Below, in pieces: positions 17,308 to 25,972 of a stretch of 64,000 nucleotides of DNA (the stretch's first letter is position 1; each line of letters starts with the position of its first letter). The notes beneath the pieces were generated by a model. That model ran no database searches. It was not told the DNA's origin and saw only the letters and a program-made list of their open reading frames with translations. Position numbers and translations under genes: made by a program. The stretch covers positions 1,116,001 through 1,180,000 of the forward strand of contig NZ_CP076128.1 in assembly GCF_018736065.1 (NCBI RefSeq), given 5' to 3'. The stretch is from Flammeovirga kamogawensis (GTDB lineage: Bacteria; Bacteroidota; Bacteroidia; Cytophagales; Flammeovirgaceae).

Positions 17308-18609
17308 TTACAAACTTGAGAAATACGTTAAGAAACTCATTAAAATACCTGCTGCCACTGCAGAACCAATTACACCAGATACGTTTGGTGCCATTGCATG
17401 CATTAATAAGTGATTCGTTGGGTCCGATTTTAAACCTTCTTGCTGTACAACTCTTGCAGAATCTGGTACAGCAGACACTCCTGCCGCTCCAATTAATGGA
17501 TTGATTTTATTACCTCCTTTTAAGAACACATTCATTATTTTAGCAAATGCTAAACCTGAGAAGGTTGCCACTGCAAACGAAGCTGCCCCTAAGGCAAAGA
17601 TTTTCATAGAATTTAATGTGATAAATTCACTTGCTTGAGTTGATGCCCCAACTGTAACTCCTAAAAGAATTGTTACAATATCTATCATCGACGTTCTTGC
17701 CGTATTTGCTAACCTTTCTGTGTGTCCCGATTCTTTTAATAAGTTACCAAAGAACAACATTCCTAATAATGGTAACGCACTTGGAGATATGAAAGTAGTT
17801 AAAATTAAGCCTACAATAGGGAAAATGATTTTCTCTGTTTTTGAAACCGTTCTTGGTGGTTTCATTTTGATTTTTCGTTCAGCTTCCGAAGTCATTAAAC
17901 GCATAATTGGTGGCTGAATTACTGGTACTAAAGCCATGTAAGAGTAAGCTGCAATTGCAATGGCTCCTAATAAATGTGGTGCTTCTTTAGATGATAAGAA
18001 AATGGCTGTTGGACCATCTGCACCACCTATAATACCAATTGATGCCGCTTCTTTTAAATCAAAACCTAAGGCTATTGCACCAATGAATGTTAAGAAAACA
18101 CCTACCTGAGCGGCTGCGCCTAACAACATTAATTTAGGGTTGGCTATAAGTGATGAGAAATCCGTCATCGCTCCAATACCTAAGAAAATTAATGGTGGGT
18201 AAATACCTTTCTGAACACCAAAATATAAGTAATTTAAAACAGAACCGTCTTCATAAATACCAATTTGATTTCCAGCGATAAATGGAATGTTACCAATAAT
18301 AACACCTGTACCAATTGGAATTAATAATAAGGGTTCATAATCGTATTTAATAGCGAGGAATATAAAGAATAAACCTACACAAATCATGGCAAAGTTAGGA
18401 AGAGTTAGATTTGCAAAACCTGTTAAACTAATAAAGTTAGTTAGTCCTTCTAATGCCATTGTACCAAAACCTGGGGTAGATGCCGCCACTGCTTGAGTAG
18501 CTACCTCTCCTAATGTTTGATTATTAATAAATACCTCTGCTGCATTAGCTGATGCCCACGCTAACAGAATGGTAGTTATTGCTCCGAAAACTATTAATAA
18601 GCGTTTCAT
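17308..18609 (-). CDS. mmdB: Sodium-pumping decarboxylase beta subunit (OadB/MmdB family)
   Basis: A 433-aa integral membrane protein that couples decarboxylation of the carboxybiotin to outward Na+ transport. It begins with a hydrophobic signal-like segment (ending SANAA) and has many membrane helices. The family signatures IGIIGGADGPTAIF and GAAGVSAVPDSARV, which contain residues implicated in Na+ translocation, are intact. It follows the biotin carrier gene by 29 nt. The same family serves oxaloacetate, glutaconyl-CoA and methylmalonyl-CoA decarboxylases; the last is chosen from the adjacent methylmalonyl-CoA genes. Confidence 0.93.
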   Translation of the reverse strand: MKRLLIVFGAITTILLAWASANAAEVFINNQTLGEVATQAVAASTPGFGTMALEGLTNFISLTGFANLTLPNFAMICVGLFFIFLAIKYDYEPLLLIPIGTGVIIGNIPFIAGNQIGIYEDGSVLNYLYFGVQKGIYPPLIFLGIGAMTDFSSLIANPKLMLLGAAAQVGVFLTFIGAIALGFDLKEAASIGIIGGADGPTAIFLSSKEAPHLLGAIAIAAYSYMALVPVIQPPIMRLMTSEAERKIKMKPPRTVSKTEKIIFPIVGLILTTFISPSALPLLGMLFFGNLLKESGHTERLANTARTSMIDIVTILLGVTVGASTQASEFITLNSMKIFALGAASFAVATFSGLAFAKIMNVFLKGGNKINPLIGAAGVSAVPDSARVVQQEGLKSDPTNHLLMHAMAPNVSGVIGSAVAAGILMSFLTYFSSL

Positions 18610-18638
18610 AATTGTATCTTTTTAGTAATTGAAACAAC

Positions 18639-19058
18639 TTAAGCCATCTCTACAAGTACTTCGCCTTGTAGTAAAGATTGCCCTTCAGAAACTTTAATTG
18701 AACCAATAGTTCCATCATGCTCTGCTAATACATTGTTTTCCATTTTCATGGCTTCCATCGTCATTAACAAATCACCTTTTTTCACAACATCTCCCTCTTT
18801 TACTTTTAAAGAGATGATTGTACCAGGAAGTGGTGCTACTACATTGGATTGCTTTGCCGAACGAGTGATTGCCTTTGGAGCAGCTGTTCTTGGTGCAGAT
18901 GAACGCACAAGTTTAGGAGTTTTAGAAGATTTCACTTCTTTCTCCATTTCCACTTCATAAGGCGTTCCATTCACTTCCAAACTTATTGTTTGTCCTTCTA
19001 CATTTGTAATCTTAACAGCATAATTACTACCATTAACATTAAATTTATATTTTTTCAT
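18639..19058 (-). CDS. mmdC: Biotin carboxyl carrier subunit of the sodium-pumping decarboxylase
   Basis: A 139-aa protein with a C-terminal biotinyl/lipoyl domain. EAMKMEN carries the biotinylated Lys105, and the domain starts after an Ala/Pro-poor basic linker (~45-72). The N-terminal ~40 residues form a small beta domain common in Bacteroidota homologues. The subunit shuttles CO2 from the carboxyltransferase (19440-21002) to the membrane beta subunit. It is tightly packed between the gamma-like and beta subunit genes. Confidence 0.93.
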   Translation of the reverse strand: MKKYKFNVNGSNYAVKITNVEGQTISLEVNGTPYEVEMEKEVKSSKTPKLVRSSAPRTAAPKAITRSAKQSNVVAPLPGTIISLKVKEGDVVKKGDLLMTMEAMKMENNVLAEHDGTIGSIKVSEGQSLLQGEVLVEMA

Positions 19059-19070
19059 TTTACTTCAGAA

Positions 19071-19430
19071 TTAACGATTAAGCTGACTACCATGAACTGC
19101 ATAAATTTTAGAGCTCCAAGGAGAATAAGCCTTCTTCACTTTTTGAATTGTAAGAATAGTATCCTCATCATCATGAGCTTCTTCGATATAGTTGTAAATC
19201 GCTGCTGCTATTACTGCGTTTACCTCGCCAGATGCATTGGCTACTTTTGGCCCTTTAACTTCTTCTACTACCTTCTTTTTAGGTTCTCTGTTTATCCAAT
19301 TCATAATGACTGGCATTACATAAGAAAACACTAAAAATAAGATAGTTAACGTAAGGAATACTAAACCTAAACCTACTAAGGTTACTACTAATCCCTCCTC
19401 TATTGCTACACTGATTGATTGATGTTCCAT
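19071..19430 (-). CDS. mmdD: OadG-family small subunit of the sodium-pumping decarboxylase
   Basis: A 119-aa protein with one N-terminal membrane helix (about residues 14-40, VVTLVGLGLVFLTLTILFLV) and a soluble tail containing NAVIAAAIYNYIEEA and ending SSKIYAVHGSQLNR. This is the OadG/MmdD architecture: a helix anchors and assembles the alpha, beta and biotin subunits. It lies 9 nt after mmdA and 12 nt before mmdC. Confidence 0.88.
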   Translation of the reverse strand: MEHQSISVAIEEGLVVTLVGLGLVFLTLTILFLVFSYVMPVIMNWINREPKKKVVEEVKGPKVANASGEVNAVIAAAIYNYIEEAHDDEDTILTIQKVKKAYSPWSSKIYAVHGSQLNR

Positions 19431-19439
19431 GTCTTTATG

Positions 19440-21002
19440 TTATAAAGGAATATTAGAATGTTTTTTAGGAGGATTCACTTCTTTTTTGGTAGCGAGTAAA
19501 TCCAATCCACGACAGATTCTAAAACGAGTATTTCTTGGTTCAATCACATCATCAATAAAACCATATTTAGCTGCTTGATACGGGTTTGCAAACTTATCAG
19601 CATACTCATCTTCTTTCTCATGAATAAACTTCTCTCTTTCTGCTTCATCCTCGATTTTTCTAATTTGTCTTCCTTCAAGAACTTCCACAGCACCTTTAGC
19701 TCCCATAACAGCAATTTCTGCCATTGGCCAAGCGTAATTCAAATCACCTCTTAACTGCTTAGAACTCATTACATCATGTGCTCCTCCGTAAGATTTTCTT
19801 AACGTAATTGTAATTTTTGGCACTGTTGCCTCTCCATAAGCAAATAATAATTTTGCTCCATGTAAGATAATTCCACCGTACTCCTGTCCTGAACCTGGTA
19901 AGAATCCTGGAACATCAACAAGTGTTATAATTGGGATATTAAATGCATCGCAGAAACGTACAAAACGAGCTGCTTTTTTTGATGATTCAATATCTAAAAC
20001 ACCAGCTAAGAAAGAAGGTTGGTTGGCTACAATTCCCACTGGACGTCCATTAAAACGAGCGAATCCTGTAATTATATTTTTTGCATAAGCTCTATGCATT
20101 TCTAAAAACTCTTCATTATCCACAATCATATGGATGACATCAAGCATGTCGTATGGCTTATTTGGGTCATCTGGAATAACCTCATTCAGTTGATCTTCTA
20201 TTCTATCAAATGGATCATCACAAGGAATAATTGGCGGTTCTTCCAAGTTATTTGATGGCAAGAAACTAATCAGTTTTCTAATTAAAAGTAAAGTTTCCTC
20301 ATCATTTTCTGTCATCATGTGAGCTACACCAGATTTAGAAGCGTGCATATTCGCACCACCTAAATCTTCTGTTGTAATCACCTCTCCTGTTACAGACTTA
20401 ACTACCTTAGGTCCAGTAACAAACATATAAGATGATTGATCTGTCATTAGTATAAAATCAGTTAATGCTGGAGAATATACAGCACCACCCGCACATGGGC
20501 CTAATATTGCAGATATCTGAGGAATAACCCCCGATGCAGAGATGTTTCTTTGGAAGATTTCCGCGTAACCCGCTAATGACCTAACGCCTTCTTGTATACG
20601 CGCCCCACCTGAATCATTTAATCCAATTACAGGTGCTCCAACTTTCATTGCCTGATCCATAACTTTACAGATCTTTTGTGCAAAAGTTTCAGAAAGTGAT
20701 CCACCAAACACAGTAAAATCTTGAGCGAATACATATACAACCCTACCATCAATAGTACCGTGTCCTGTAACTACGCCATCCGATAAATATTTTTGCTTAT
20801 CTAAACCGAAAGATTTAGTACGATGCGTCACAAACATATCATACTCTTCGAAACTACCTTCATCCAAAAGCATATCGATTCTTTCCCTAGCTGTTAACTT
20901 CCCTTGGTCATGTTGTTTCTCAATACGTTTTTCGCCACCACCCAGTCTGGCTTCATTACGTTTCTCTACAAGTTCTCTGATCTTGTCTTTGTTAGTACCC
21001 AT
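19440..21002 (-). CDS. mmdA: Methylmalonyl-CoA decarboxylase carboxyltransferase (alpha) subunit
   Basis: A 520-aa carboxyltransferase of the acyl-CoA carboxylase beta / MmdA family, here transferring the carboxyl group of (S)-methylmalonyl-CoA to biotin. Motifs include [37 protein letters not shown] and [16 protein letters not shown] (acyl-CoA oxyanion hole), and [13 protein letters not shown] in the carboxybiotin half. With no biotin carboxylase nearby and OadB/OadG partners downstream, it most likely works as decarboxylase, i.e. propionyl-CoA formation coupled to Na+ export, though reversal is possible. It starts 78 nt after a 50-codon ORF and a hairpin. Confidence 0.92.
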   Translation of the reverse strand: MGTNKDKIRELVEKRNEARLGGGEKRIEKQHDQGKLTARERIDMLLDEGSFEEYDMFVTHRTKSFGLDKQKYLSDGVVTGHGTIDGRVVYVFAQDFTVFGGSLSETFAQKICKVMDQAMKVGAPVIGLNDSGGARIQEGVRSLAGYAEIFQRNISASGVIPQISAILGPCAGGAVYSPALTDFILMTDQSSYMFVTGPKVVKSVTGEVITTEDLGGANMHASKSGVAHMMTENDEETLLLIRKLISFLPSNNLEEPPIIPCDDPFDRIEDQLNEVIPDDPNKPYDMLDVIHMIVDNEEFLEMHRAYAKNIITGFARFNGRPVGIVANQPSFLAGVLDIESSKKAARFVRFCDAFNIPIITLVDVPGFLPGSGQEYGGIILHGAKLLFAYGEATVPKITITLRKSYGGAHDVMSSKQLRGDLNYAWPMAEIAVMGAKGAVEVLEGRQIRKIEDEAEREKFIHEKEDEYADKFANPYQAAKYGFIDDVIEPRNTRFRICRGLDLLATKKEVNPPKKHSNIPL

Positions 21003-21031
21003 AATACGTTTGCCTATTAAGGCAGTTTAAA

Positions 21032-21064
21032 TATAGGTATTGCAATTAATGTCGAATACCTATA
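21032..21064 (-). promoter_or_regulatory. Hairpin between the 50-aa ORF and mmdA
   Basis: A perfect inverted repeat (21032-21041/21055-21064, extendable by one A-T pair) with a 13-nt loop. On the minus strand it is followed by only three T, so it looks like a processing, stability or attenuation element rather than a full terminator. Confidence 0.5.
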
Positions 21065-21080
21065 TGTATAAATAAATGTG

Positions 21081-21233
21081 TTACTTTTTCTTTACTTTCA
21101 AATAGTTCTTCTCAAGAGATACTGTGTCAAGAGTATCGGTAATAGATGACTGTAAAATTTTAGTCATATACTTGTCCTTTTTAGAAGAACATACTGTGTT
21201 TATTTTTTTGCCTTGGTTATTGGTCTTTTCCAT
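21081..21233 (-). CDS. Small 50-aa lysine-rich protein of unknown function in the methylmalonyl-CoA operon
   Basis: An open frame of 50 codons (ATG at 21233, TAA at 21081) read directly from the gap between the epimerase and mmdA. It begins MEKTNNQGKK and ends LEKNYLKVKKK; the middle (SSITDTLDTVSLEKN) looks helical. It is strongly basic at both ends and has no membrane segment. Same strand as its neighbours, and flanked by hairpins. Sodium-pumping decarboxylases sometimes have a tiny fifth subunit (MmdE in Veillonella), but I see no resemblance beyond size. It may also be a chance ORF. Confidence 0.5.
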   Translation of the reverse strand: MEKTNNQGKKINTVCSSKKDKYMTKILQSSITDTLDTVSLEKNYLKVKKK

Positions 21234-21425
21234 CTTCTTGTTAATTAATTGTTATTCGAGTTAGTAAAATCATTGACTATGCGTTAAAACATAGCCAATG
21301 AGTTACTGTTGTTGTTAATAATGGGGACATTTTTCTCAATGTTGTTATTTCATACTTATAATTGTTAATTTTTAGTATGTCCCTCGTTGCCCTGGTTAAG
21401 GTTAATGGTTGTGTTAAAAAAATCG
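21234..21425 (-). promoter_or_regulatory. Structured spacer between the epimerase gene and the small ORF/mmdA
   Basis: The 192-nt spacer contains a 21271-21281/21290-21300 hairpin (11 bp, one mismatch) and two competing pairings. The segment at 21374-21383 can pair through AGTATG with 21351-21356, or through ATGTCCC with 21324-21330. No ORF is seen. It could be a leader or attenuator for the decarboxylase genes; the evidence is only the inverted repeats. Confidence 0.35.
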
Positions 21426-21830
21426 TTATTTCTTTTCGCAAAGTTCTGTAAGAACTCCATGAGTTGATTTAGGATGCAAAAAAGCTATATCTAAACCTTC
21501 TGCTCCACTTCTAGGTGTTTTATCTAATAATCGAACACCTTTCTCTTCTGCATCTTTCAAATTTGCTTCGATATCTTTTACTGCAAAGGCCATATGGTGC
21601 ATACCTGGTCCTTTTTTAGCAATAAACTTTCCTATTGGTCCATCTTCTGCTGTAGACTCTAATAATTCAATTTTAGTATCGCCTACTTTAAAAAATGCAG
21701 TTTTGACTTTTTGTTCTGCTACTTCTTCTATAGCATAACATTTTAGTCCTAAAACTTCTTCGTAATACTTAATTGACTCTTCTAAGTTTTCTACTGCAAC
21801 ACCAATGTGTTCTATGTGTGTTATATTCAT
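21426..21830 (-). CDS. mce: Methylmalonyl-CoA epimerase
   Basis: A 134-aa glyoxalase-fold metalloenzyme that interconverts (R)- and (S)-methylmalonyl-CoA, linking mutase product to the decarboxylase. It begins MNITHIEHIGVAV with metal ligand His8, has GPGMHHMAF with His79 and ends HGVLTELCEKK with Glu129, the usual ligand positions of the family. Length is typical. It is the first gene of the leftward module and diverges from meaB; a CCTGTGATAAGCA element lies about 33 nt upstream. Confidence 0.95.
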   Translation of the reverse strand: MNITHIEHIGVAVENLEESIKYYEEVLGLKCYAIEEVAEQKVKTAFFKVGDTKIELLESTAEDGPIGKFIAKKGPGMHHMAFAVKDIEANLKDAEEKGVRLLDKTPRSGAEGLDIAFLHPKSTHGVLTELCEKK

Positions 21831-21863
21831 TATTCTGTCATTTTATGTTAGTTAATAACTTGG

Positions 21864-21876
21864 CCTGTGATAAGCA
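21864..21876 (+). repeat. 13-bp element CCTGTGATAAGCA, copy next to mce
   Basis: Identical to 22189-22201. It sits 33 nt upstream of the mce start codon, in reverse orientation relative to that gene. Possible operator. Confidence 0.45.
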
Positions 21877-21965
21877 TATTGACCTTTATTATTTAATGTA
21901 AATTTGACACATAGCTACCGTTTATGAAGTAACATTCGTCATCTATTTTATAATTAAATATCATT

Positions 21966-21973
21966 CAAAATTA
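21966..21973 (-). promoter_or_regulatory. Predicted -7 box upstream of mce
   Basis: TAATTTTG on the minus strand matches TAnnTTTG; it would give a ~130-nt leader for the mce-led operon. Confidence 0.35.
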
Positions 21974-22188
21974 GCCCCTATAAATATCTATAGTAAAATC
22001 AAAGATCTAATTACTTACAAGTCAGATTATTAACATGTTTACAAAAATCATCTTTTTTAAATTTTTAATAATATTTACATAGTTGAAATAAAAATAAAAA
22101 TATTCGATTTTACACTTATAAAAGTAAAATCAGACTTTTTTATTAAAAATAAAGTACTTTATATGTAAATTAGCAATTGAAAATATGA

Positions 22189-22201
22189 CCTGTGATAAGC
22201 A
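22189..22201 (+). repeat. 13-bp element CCTGTGATAAGCA, copy next to meaB
   Basis: Identical to 21864-21876, 31 nt upstream of the meaB start codon. Here it sits in the loop of a small inverted repeat (TGAAAAT 22178-22184 / ATTTTCA 22202-22208). Confidence 0.45.
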
Positions 22202-22232
22202 ATTTTCAGCAAAAATTTAAAATTCAACTGCA

Positions 22233-23267
22233 ATGGAAACAAATGTCTTATCACAAAGCGATATGAAATATAGAAGAAAAAAAAGATTAACTCCCGAAGA
22301 ATATGCTAAAGGTGTTATCGATGGAAATCGTGTTATATTAAGTAGAGCGATTACCTTAATAGAAAGTCGTCACCCTGATGATTTAATTCTAGCCGAAAAA
22401 GTTTTAGAACTAATTTTACCTTATACAGGTGGTAGTCTTCGTGTAGGAATAACAGGTGTGCCTGGTGTTGGGAAGAGTACTTTTATTGAATCATTTGGCA
22501 AATATATTACATCTCGATCATTAAAATTAGCTGTTTTAACTATCGACCCAAGTTCACAAATAAGTGGCGGAAGTATATTGGGCGATAAAACTAGAATGGA
22601 AGAATTATCTAATGATCCTTTAGCCTATGTTCGTCCTTCGGCAGCAGGTAATGCACTGGGTGGTGTAAACCATAAAACCAGAGAGACAATGTTACTTTGT
22701 GAAGCTGCGGGTTTTGATGTTATACTTATTGAAACAGTTGGTGTAGGACAATCAGAAACTACCGTTAAAGGAATTGTAGACTTTTTCTTGTTACTTATGC
22801 TAGCTGGTGCTGGAGATGAACTACAAGGCATTAAAAGAGGTATTATGGAAATGGCCGATGCAATTGCAATTACTAAATGTGATAATGACAATGTACGCCA
22901 AGGAAAACTTGCCAAAGCTGAATATCAGAATGCTTTACATTTGTTCCCTCCATCAGAAACTGGTTGGTCTCCTAAAGTTATGACGTGTTCTTCTTTACAA
23001 AATGAAGGTTTAGATAAAGTTCTAGAAGTAATTTTATCGTTTGAAAAACACATGAAATCAAAAGGTTATTTTGAGGCAAACCGACAACAACAAAATTTAC
23101 ATTGGATGCATGAAACCATAGATAATTATCTAAAAAGAGCCTTTATAAACAATCCAAATGTAACAGAACAAATGGATACCTTGGAAAATGAAGTAATTCA
23201 AAATAAATTGCCAGCTATTGCAGGTGCAAGAAGATTAATTGAATTATTTAATAAAAAGATAGATTAG
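22233..23267 (+). CDS. meaB: Methylmalonyl-CoA mutase-associated GTPase (MeaB/ArgK)
   Basis: A 344-aa G3E-family GTPase that protects and reactivates methylmalonyl-CoA mutase by gating cobalamin loading. Walker A GVPGVGKST is at residues 75-83. The family signatures LTIDPSSQISGGSILGDKTR, RPSAAGNALGGV and ETVGVGQSET follow, and the guanine-specificity motif is TKCDNDN. It is divergently placed from the epimerase-decarboxylase-mutase operon, which supports this client assignment over the older ArgK name. The next gene starts only 1 nt after its stop. Confidence 0.96.
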   Translation: METNVLSQSDMKYRRKKRLTPEEYAKGVIDGNRVILSRAITLIESRHPDDLILAEKVLELILPYTGGSLRVGITGVPGVGKSTFIESFGKYITSRSLKLAVLTIDPSSQISGGSILGDKTRMEELSNDPLAYVRPSAAGNALGGVNHKTRETMLLCEAAGFDVILIETVGVGQSETTVKGIVDFFLLLMLAGAGDELQGIKRGIMEMADAIAITKCDNDNVRQGKLAKAEYQNALHLFPPSETGWSPKVMTCSSLQNEGLDKVLEVILSFEKHMKSKGYFEANRQQQNLHWMHETIDNYLKRAFINNPNVTEQMDTLENEVIQNKLPAIAGARRLIELFNKKID

Positions 23268-23268
23268 T

Positions 23269-23607
23269 ATGGTCACAATATGGCATAACCCAAGATGTTC
23301 TAAAAGTAGAGAAGCACTCCAACTTTTAAACGACAATGGAGACGATGTACAGATACGAGAATATTTAAAGGAGCATCCATCAAAAGATGAAATTGTAGCA
23401 TTATTATCTCTTTTAAAAATCAAACCTCTTGATTTAATTAGAAAAGGAGAAGCTATTTATAAGGAGAACTTCAAAGGTAAAGACCTTTCTGATGATGAGT
23501 ACATCAGTGCAATGGTTGAATACCCAAAATTAATTGAAAGACCGATTGTTATTAAAGATAATAAAGCCGTAATAGGAAGGCCGCCACAATTAGTATTAGA
23601 CCTTTAA
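23269..23607 (+). CDS. ArsC-family glutaredoxin-like reductase
   Basis: A 112-aa thioredoxin-fold protein of the ArsC/Spx/YffB family. The nucleophile motif NPRCSKSREAL places Cys10 as in glutaredoxin-dependent arsenate reductases, and the C-terminal VIGRPPQLVLDL matches the conserved R-P segment. No ars regulator or efflux gene is nearby, and it appears to be translationally linked to meaB. An arsenate reductase function is therefore plausible but not assured. Confidence 0.85.
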   Translation: MVTIWHNPRCSKSREALQLLNDNGDDVQIREYLKEHPSKDEIVALLSLLKIKPLDLIRKGEAIYKENFKGKDLSDDEYISAMVEYPKLIERPIVIKDNKAVIGRPPQLVLDL

Positions 23608-23608
23608 C

Positions 23609-23644
23609 AAAAAAGCTGTAATTGAAATCAATTACAGCTTTTTT
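23609..23644. terminator. Bidirectional terminator
   Basis: A 16-bp perfect stem (23609-23624/23629-23644) whose arms contain an A-run and a T-run, placed between convergent genes. Confidence 0.92.
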
Positions 23645-23649
23645 GTTAT

Positions 23650-25842
23650 TTAAATTTTTATACCGATCACCAACATATCATCAATTTGTTCCCACTCCCC
23701 TTCTTCCATCCAACTATTGATAGTATTGGCTAAAATCTCTTTCTGTTCTGAAGAAGATAAATTGGCTATCTGAACATAGAGTTCCCTTAACCTCTTCACC
23801 ATAAACTTCCTCGTTTTTACACCTCCAAATTGATCTTGATACCCATCTGTAGCCATAAATAAATTATCGCCTTTTTCTAATAACCATTCATGTTCTTCAT
23901 AAACTAGATCCAGTTCACCACCAATTGATTTTCTAGTTCCAGCTAGTTTATGGATGGTATTATCACGAACAATATGTAATGGGTTTTTAGCTCCTGCATA
24001 TTTCAAAATATTTCCTTTAATTGCGATTAAAGTCATATCCATTCCATCATTATTATCGTTGGTATCTTGTTGGAGATTTCTAACAACAATATTATTAAGT
24101 TCAGCTAAAATTCTACCCGGAGATAAAATCTTTTTACCACGAACTATCTCATATAATGAACTCGATGCCATCATAGACATTAGTGCCCCTGGTACTCCAT
24201 GGCCAGTACAATCAATACATGCATATATTTTCCAACCTTCTTGCTCTGTGAACCAATAAAAATCGCCACTTACAATATCTTTAGGCTGGTTAAAAATAAA
24301 GTTATCAGGAAAAGCACTTGTAATTCCTTTATCAGAAGGTAAAATTGATGATTGTATTAAATGTGCACTTTTAATACTACTTGAAATCTTAACATGCTGA
24401 TTATTTAACTGCTTACCTTGTTGCTTAGAATGTTCTAAAGTATCTCGTAAAACATCATTCTTAATTAATAATTCAGAGTTCACAGATTCGACTTCAATAT
24501 TAGCCATTTCTAGTTCTCTAAAAGCACTCGAAAGCTTTAAATTCAGCTTTTTTGTTTTTCGCTGATTCAAATAAATATAATACGTAAATATAAGTAGTAG
24601 CACAACGATCACGATACTCATTTCAATAAACTTTTTCTGTTCATCAAGTTTCTTAGAATTGTCATGATCTCTTACCCTTAATACATCATTTTGTTCTTTC
24701 TGCAATTCAACTTCATGAAATGCTTGCATGTCTGCAACGGCTGCTGTTTTTTGCTGATTAAATAAGCTATCAGATAAATTTATTGACTTCTGAAAGAAAT
24801 AAATAGATTGATCTTTATTTATATGTTTTAACGTAAGTGCTAATTTTAAAGACACTTGATATTCAAAATCTAGAAGACCGTTGTTTTTACTAATTACATA
24901 TGCCCTTTCATAAGCATCGTATGCATTTGTGTAATCTTTTAGTTTGTAATAATAATTACCTATTGATAAGTAAGAATTTAGCTTTGGTTGAGGGAATTCT
25001 TTTTTATTTGATTCTCTAACCGTCAAAAGAAATATCTTCTTTGCTAATGCCATATCATTTAATCCCATGGCAAGTTTACCTTTCAATAAAGACAAATAAA
25101 TAAATCCTTCAAAGTCTTTATTCATTGTAAAAACCTGCATCTTATCTAATCTAATCAACAGATGTCTCAAAGCATCAAATTCATTAAACTCGTAATGAAT
25201 ATCTGCCATGTTCAACAATGCATTAGCTTTTATATAATCCAAGTTTTCATTTTGATCATCAATATCAATTGCTAAAATTTCTTTAAACACCTCGAAAGCA
25301 TGGATGTATTCCTTATGTTGAAAATAAATAAATCCAATATTATTTAAGGTATAAGCTAGATCAATTACATCTTCATTTTGCAATTGAATCTCATAGGCAG
25401 TCTTTAATAAATTTAAAGCCGTCTCTGTTTTACCCTGAGATGTATATAATGTAGCTAGATTTGTATTTGCTTTTGATATGTAATCAAACTTTAGTTTATC
25501 CTCTGATAAATTTAAAGCTAATTGGCAAAACTGTTCCGCAGAATCTAATTTGCCAATATCCTCATAATAGGTGCAATATTTAGAAGCAATATCAAACTGT
25601 TCCTCAAAAGTACCCTCTTCATCTAATAGATGTAAATGATCGTCTAGATAGTTTTTTGCACTATCTAAATACCCCTTTACTAAAAAGGCATTAACTTTCT
25701 TACTGTCGTATTTATTAAATAGACTATCGTTTATAATTGAAGTATTGCCCGAGTTTTTATCTCCGGTTGCTGCGTTCAATGATAAGCCAAATAATAGTAG
25801 TAGAAATAGAATTATATGTTTAAAAAATCTATTATAAGCCAT
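23650..25842 (-). CDS. TPR-containing membrane SpoIIE-type (PP2C) serine phosphatase
   Basis: A 730-aa signalling protein. A signal peptide (about 1-24) precedes TPR-like helical repeats (~50-370, for example SKANTNLATLYTSQGKTETA). A membrane helix (~404-424, MSIVIVVLLLIFTYYIYLN) and a coiled-coil linker lead to a C-terminal PP2C/SpoIIE phosphatase domain. Metal-binding motifs SGDFYWF, DCTGHGVPGALMSMM and MATDGYQDQFGG are intact. Periplasmic TPRs presumably sense a partner and set cytoplasmic phosphatase activity, which in other bacteria releases an anti-sigma or anti-anti-sigma factor; no such partner gene is adjacent. Single-gene unit. Confidence 0.9.
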   Translation of the reverse strand: MAYNRFFKHIILFLLLLFGLSLNAATGDKNSGNTSIINDSLFNKYDSKKVNAFLVKGYLDSAKNYLDDHLHLLDEEGTFEEQFDIASKYCTYYEDIGKLDSAEQFCQLALNLSEDKLKFDYISKANTNLATLYTSQGKTETALNLLKTAYEIQLQNEDVIDLAYTLNNIGFIYFQHKEYIHAFEVFKEILAIDIDDQNENLDYIKANALLNMADIHYEFNEFDALRHLLIRLDKMQVFTMNKDFEGFIYLSLLKGKLAMGLNDMALAKKIFLLTVRESNKKEFPQPKLNSYLSIGNYYYKLKDYTNAYDAYERAYVISKNNGLLDFEYQVSLKLALTLKHINKDQSIYFFQKSINLSDSLFNQQKTAAVADMQAFHEVELQKEQNDVLRVRDHDNSKKLDEQKKFIEMSIVIVVLLLIFTYYIYLNQRKTKKLNLKLSSAFRELEMANIEVESVNSELLIKNDVLRDTLEHSKQQGKQLNNQHVKISSSIKSAHLIQSSILPSDKGITSAFPDNFIFNQPKDIVSGDFYWFTEQEGWKIYACIDCTGHGVPGALMSMMASSSLYEIVRGKKILSPGRILAELNNIVVRNLQQDTNDNNDGMDMTLIAIKGNILKYAGAKNPLHIVRDNTIHKLAGTRKSIGGELDLVYEEHEWLLEKGDNLFMATDGYQDQFGGVKTRKFMVKRLRELYVQIANLSSSEQKEILANTINSWMEEGEWEQIDDMLVIGIKI

Positions 25843-25972
25843 TGTTCAGATCAAATCTCGACTAAAAATAGTGAAATAGTTAGAAATAAACTTCATTAAT
25901 ATGAAGAAAATGTGAAAATGATTTATTAAAATTATATATCAAACATTTTTTTACTCCTATAATAATTTAAAA

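Larger units (their letters stand above)
21831..22232. other. Divergent regulatory region between mce and meaB
   Basis: This 402-nt AT-rich region separates the two arms of the propionate module. It contains CCTGTGATAAGCA twice (21864-21876 and 22189-22201), a minus-strand TAATTTTG box (21966-21973), a plus-strand TAAATTTG box (21899-21906) and an 8-bp hairpin (22106-22113/22124-22131) followed by six T. No ORF and no cobalamin riboswitch is apparent. Confidence 0.5.

Noticed and set aside
21081-21233. Naming the 50-aa ORF as MmdE
   Set aside because: Only its size and position agree; composition and sequence give no support.
21864-21881. CRP-type binding site (TGTGA half) in the 13-bp element
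   Set aside because: The second TCACA half-site is absent in both copies, so the resemblance is to a five-base half only.
21831-22232. Cobalamin riboswitch before the B12-dependent pathway genes
   Set aside because: No B12-box-like sequence or large multi-helix fold seen; these enzymes usually lack B12 riboswitch control.
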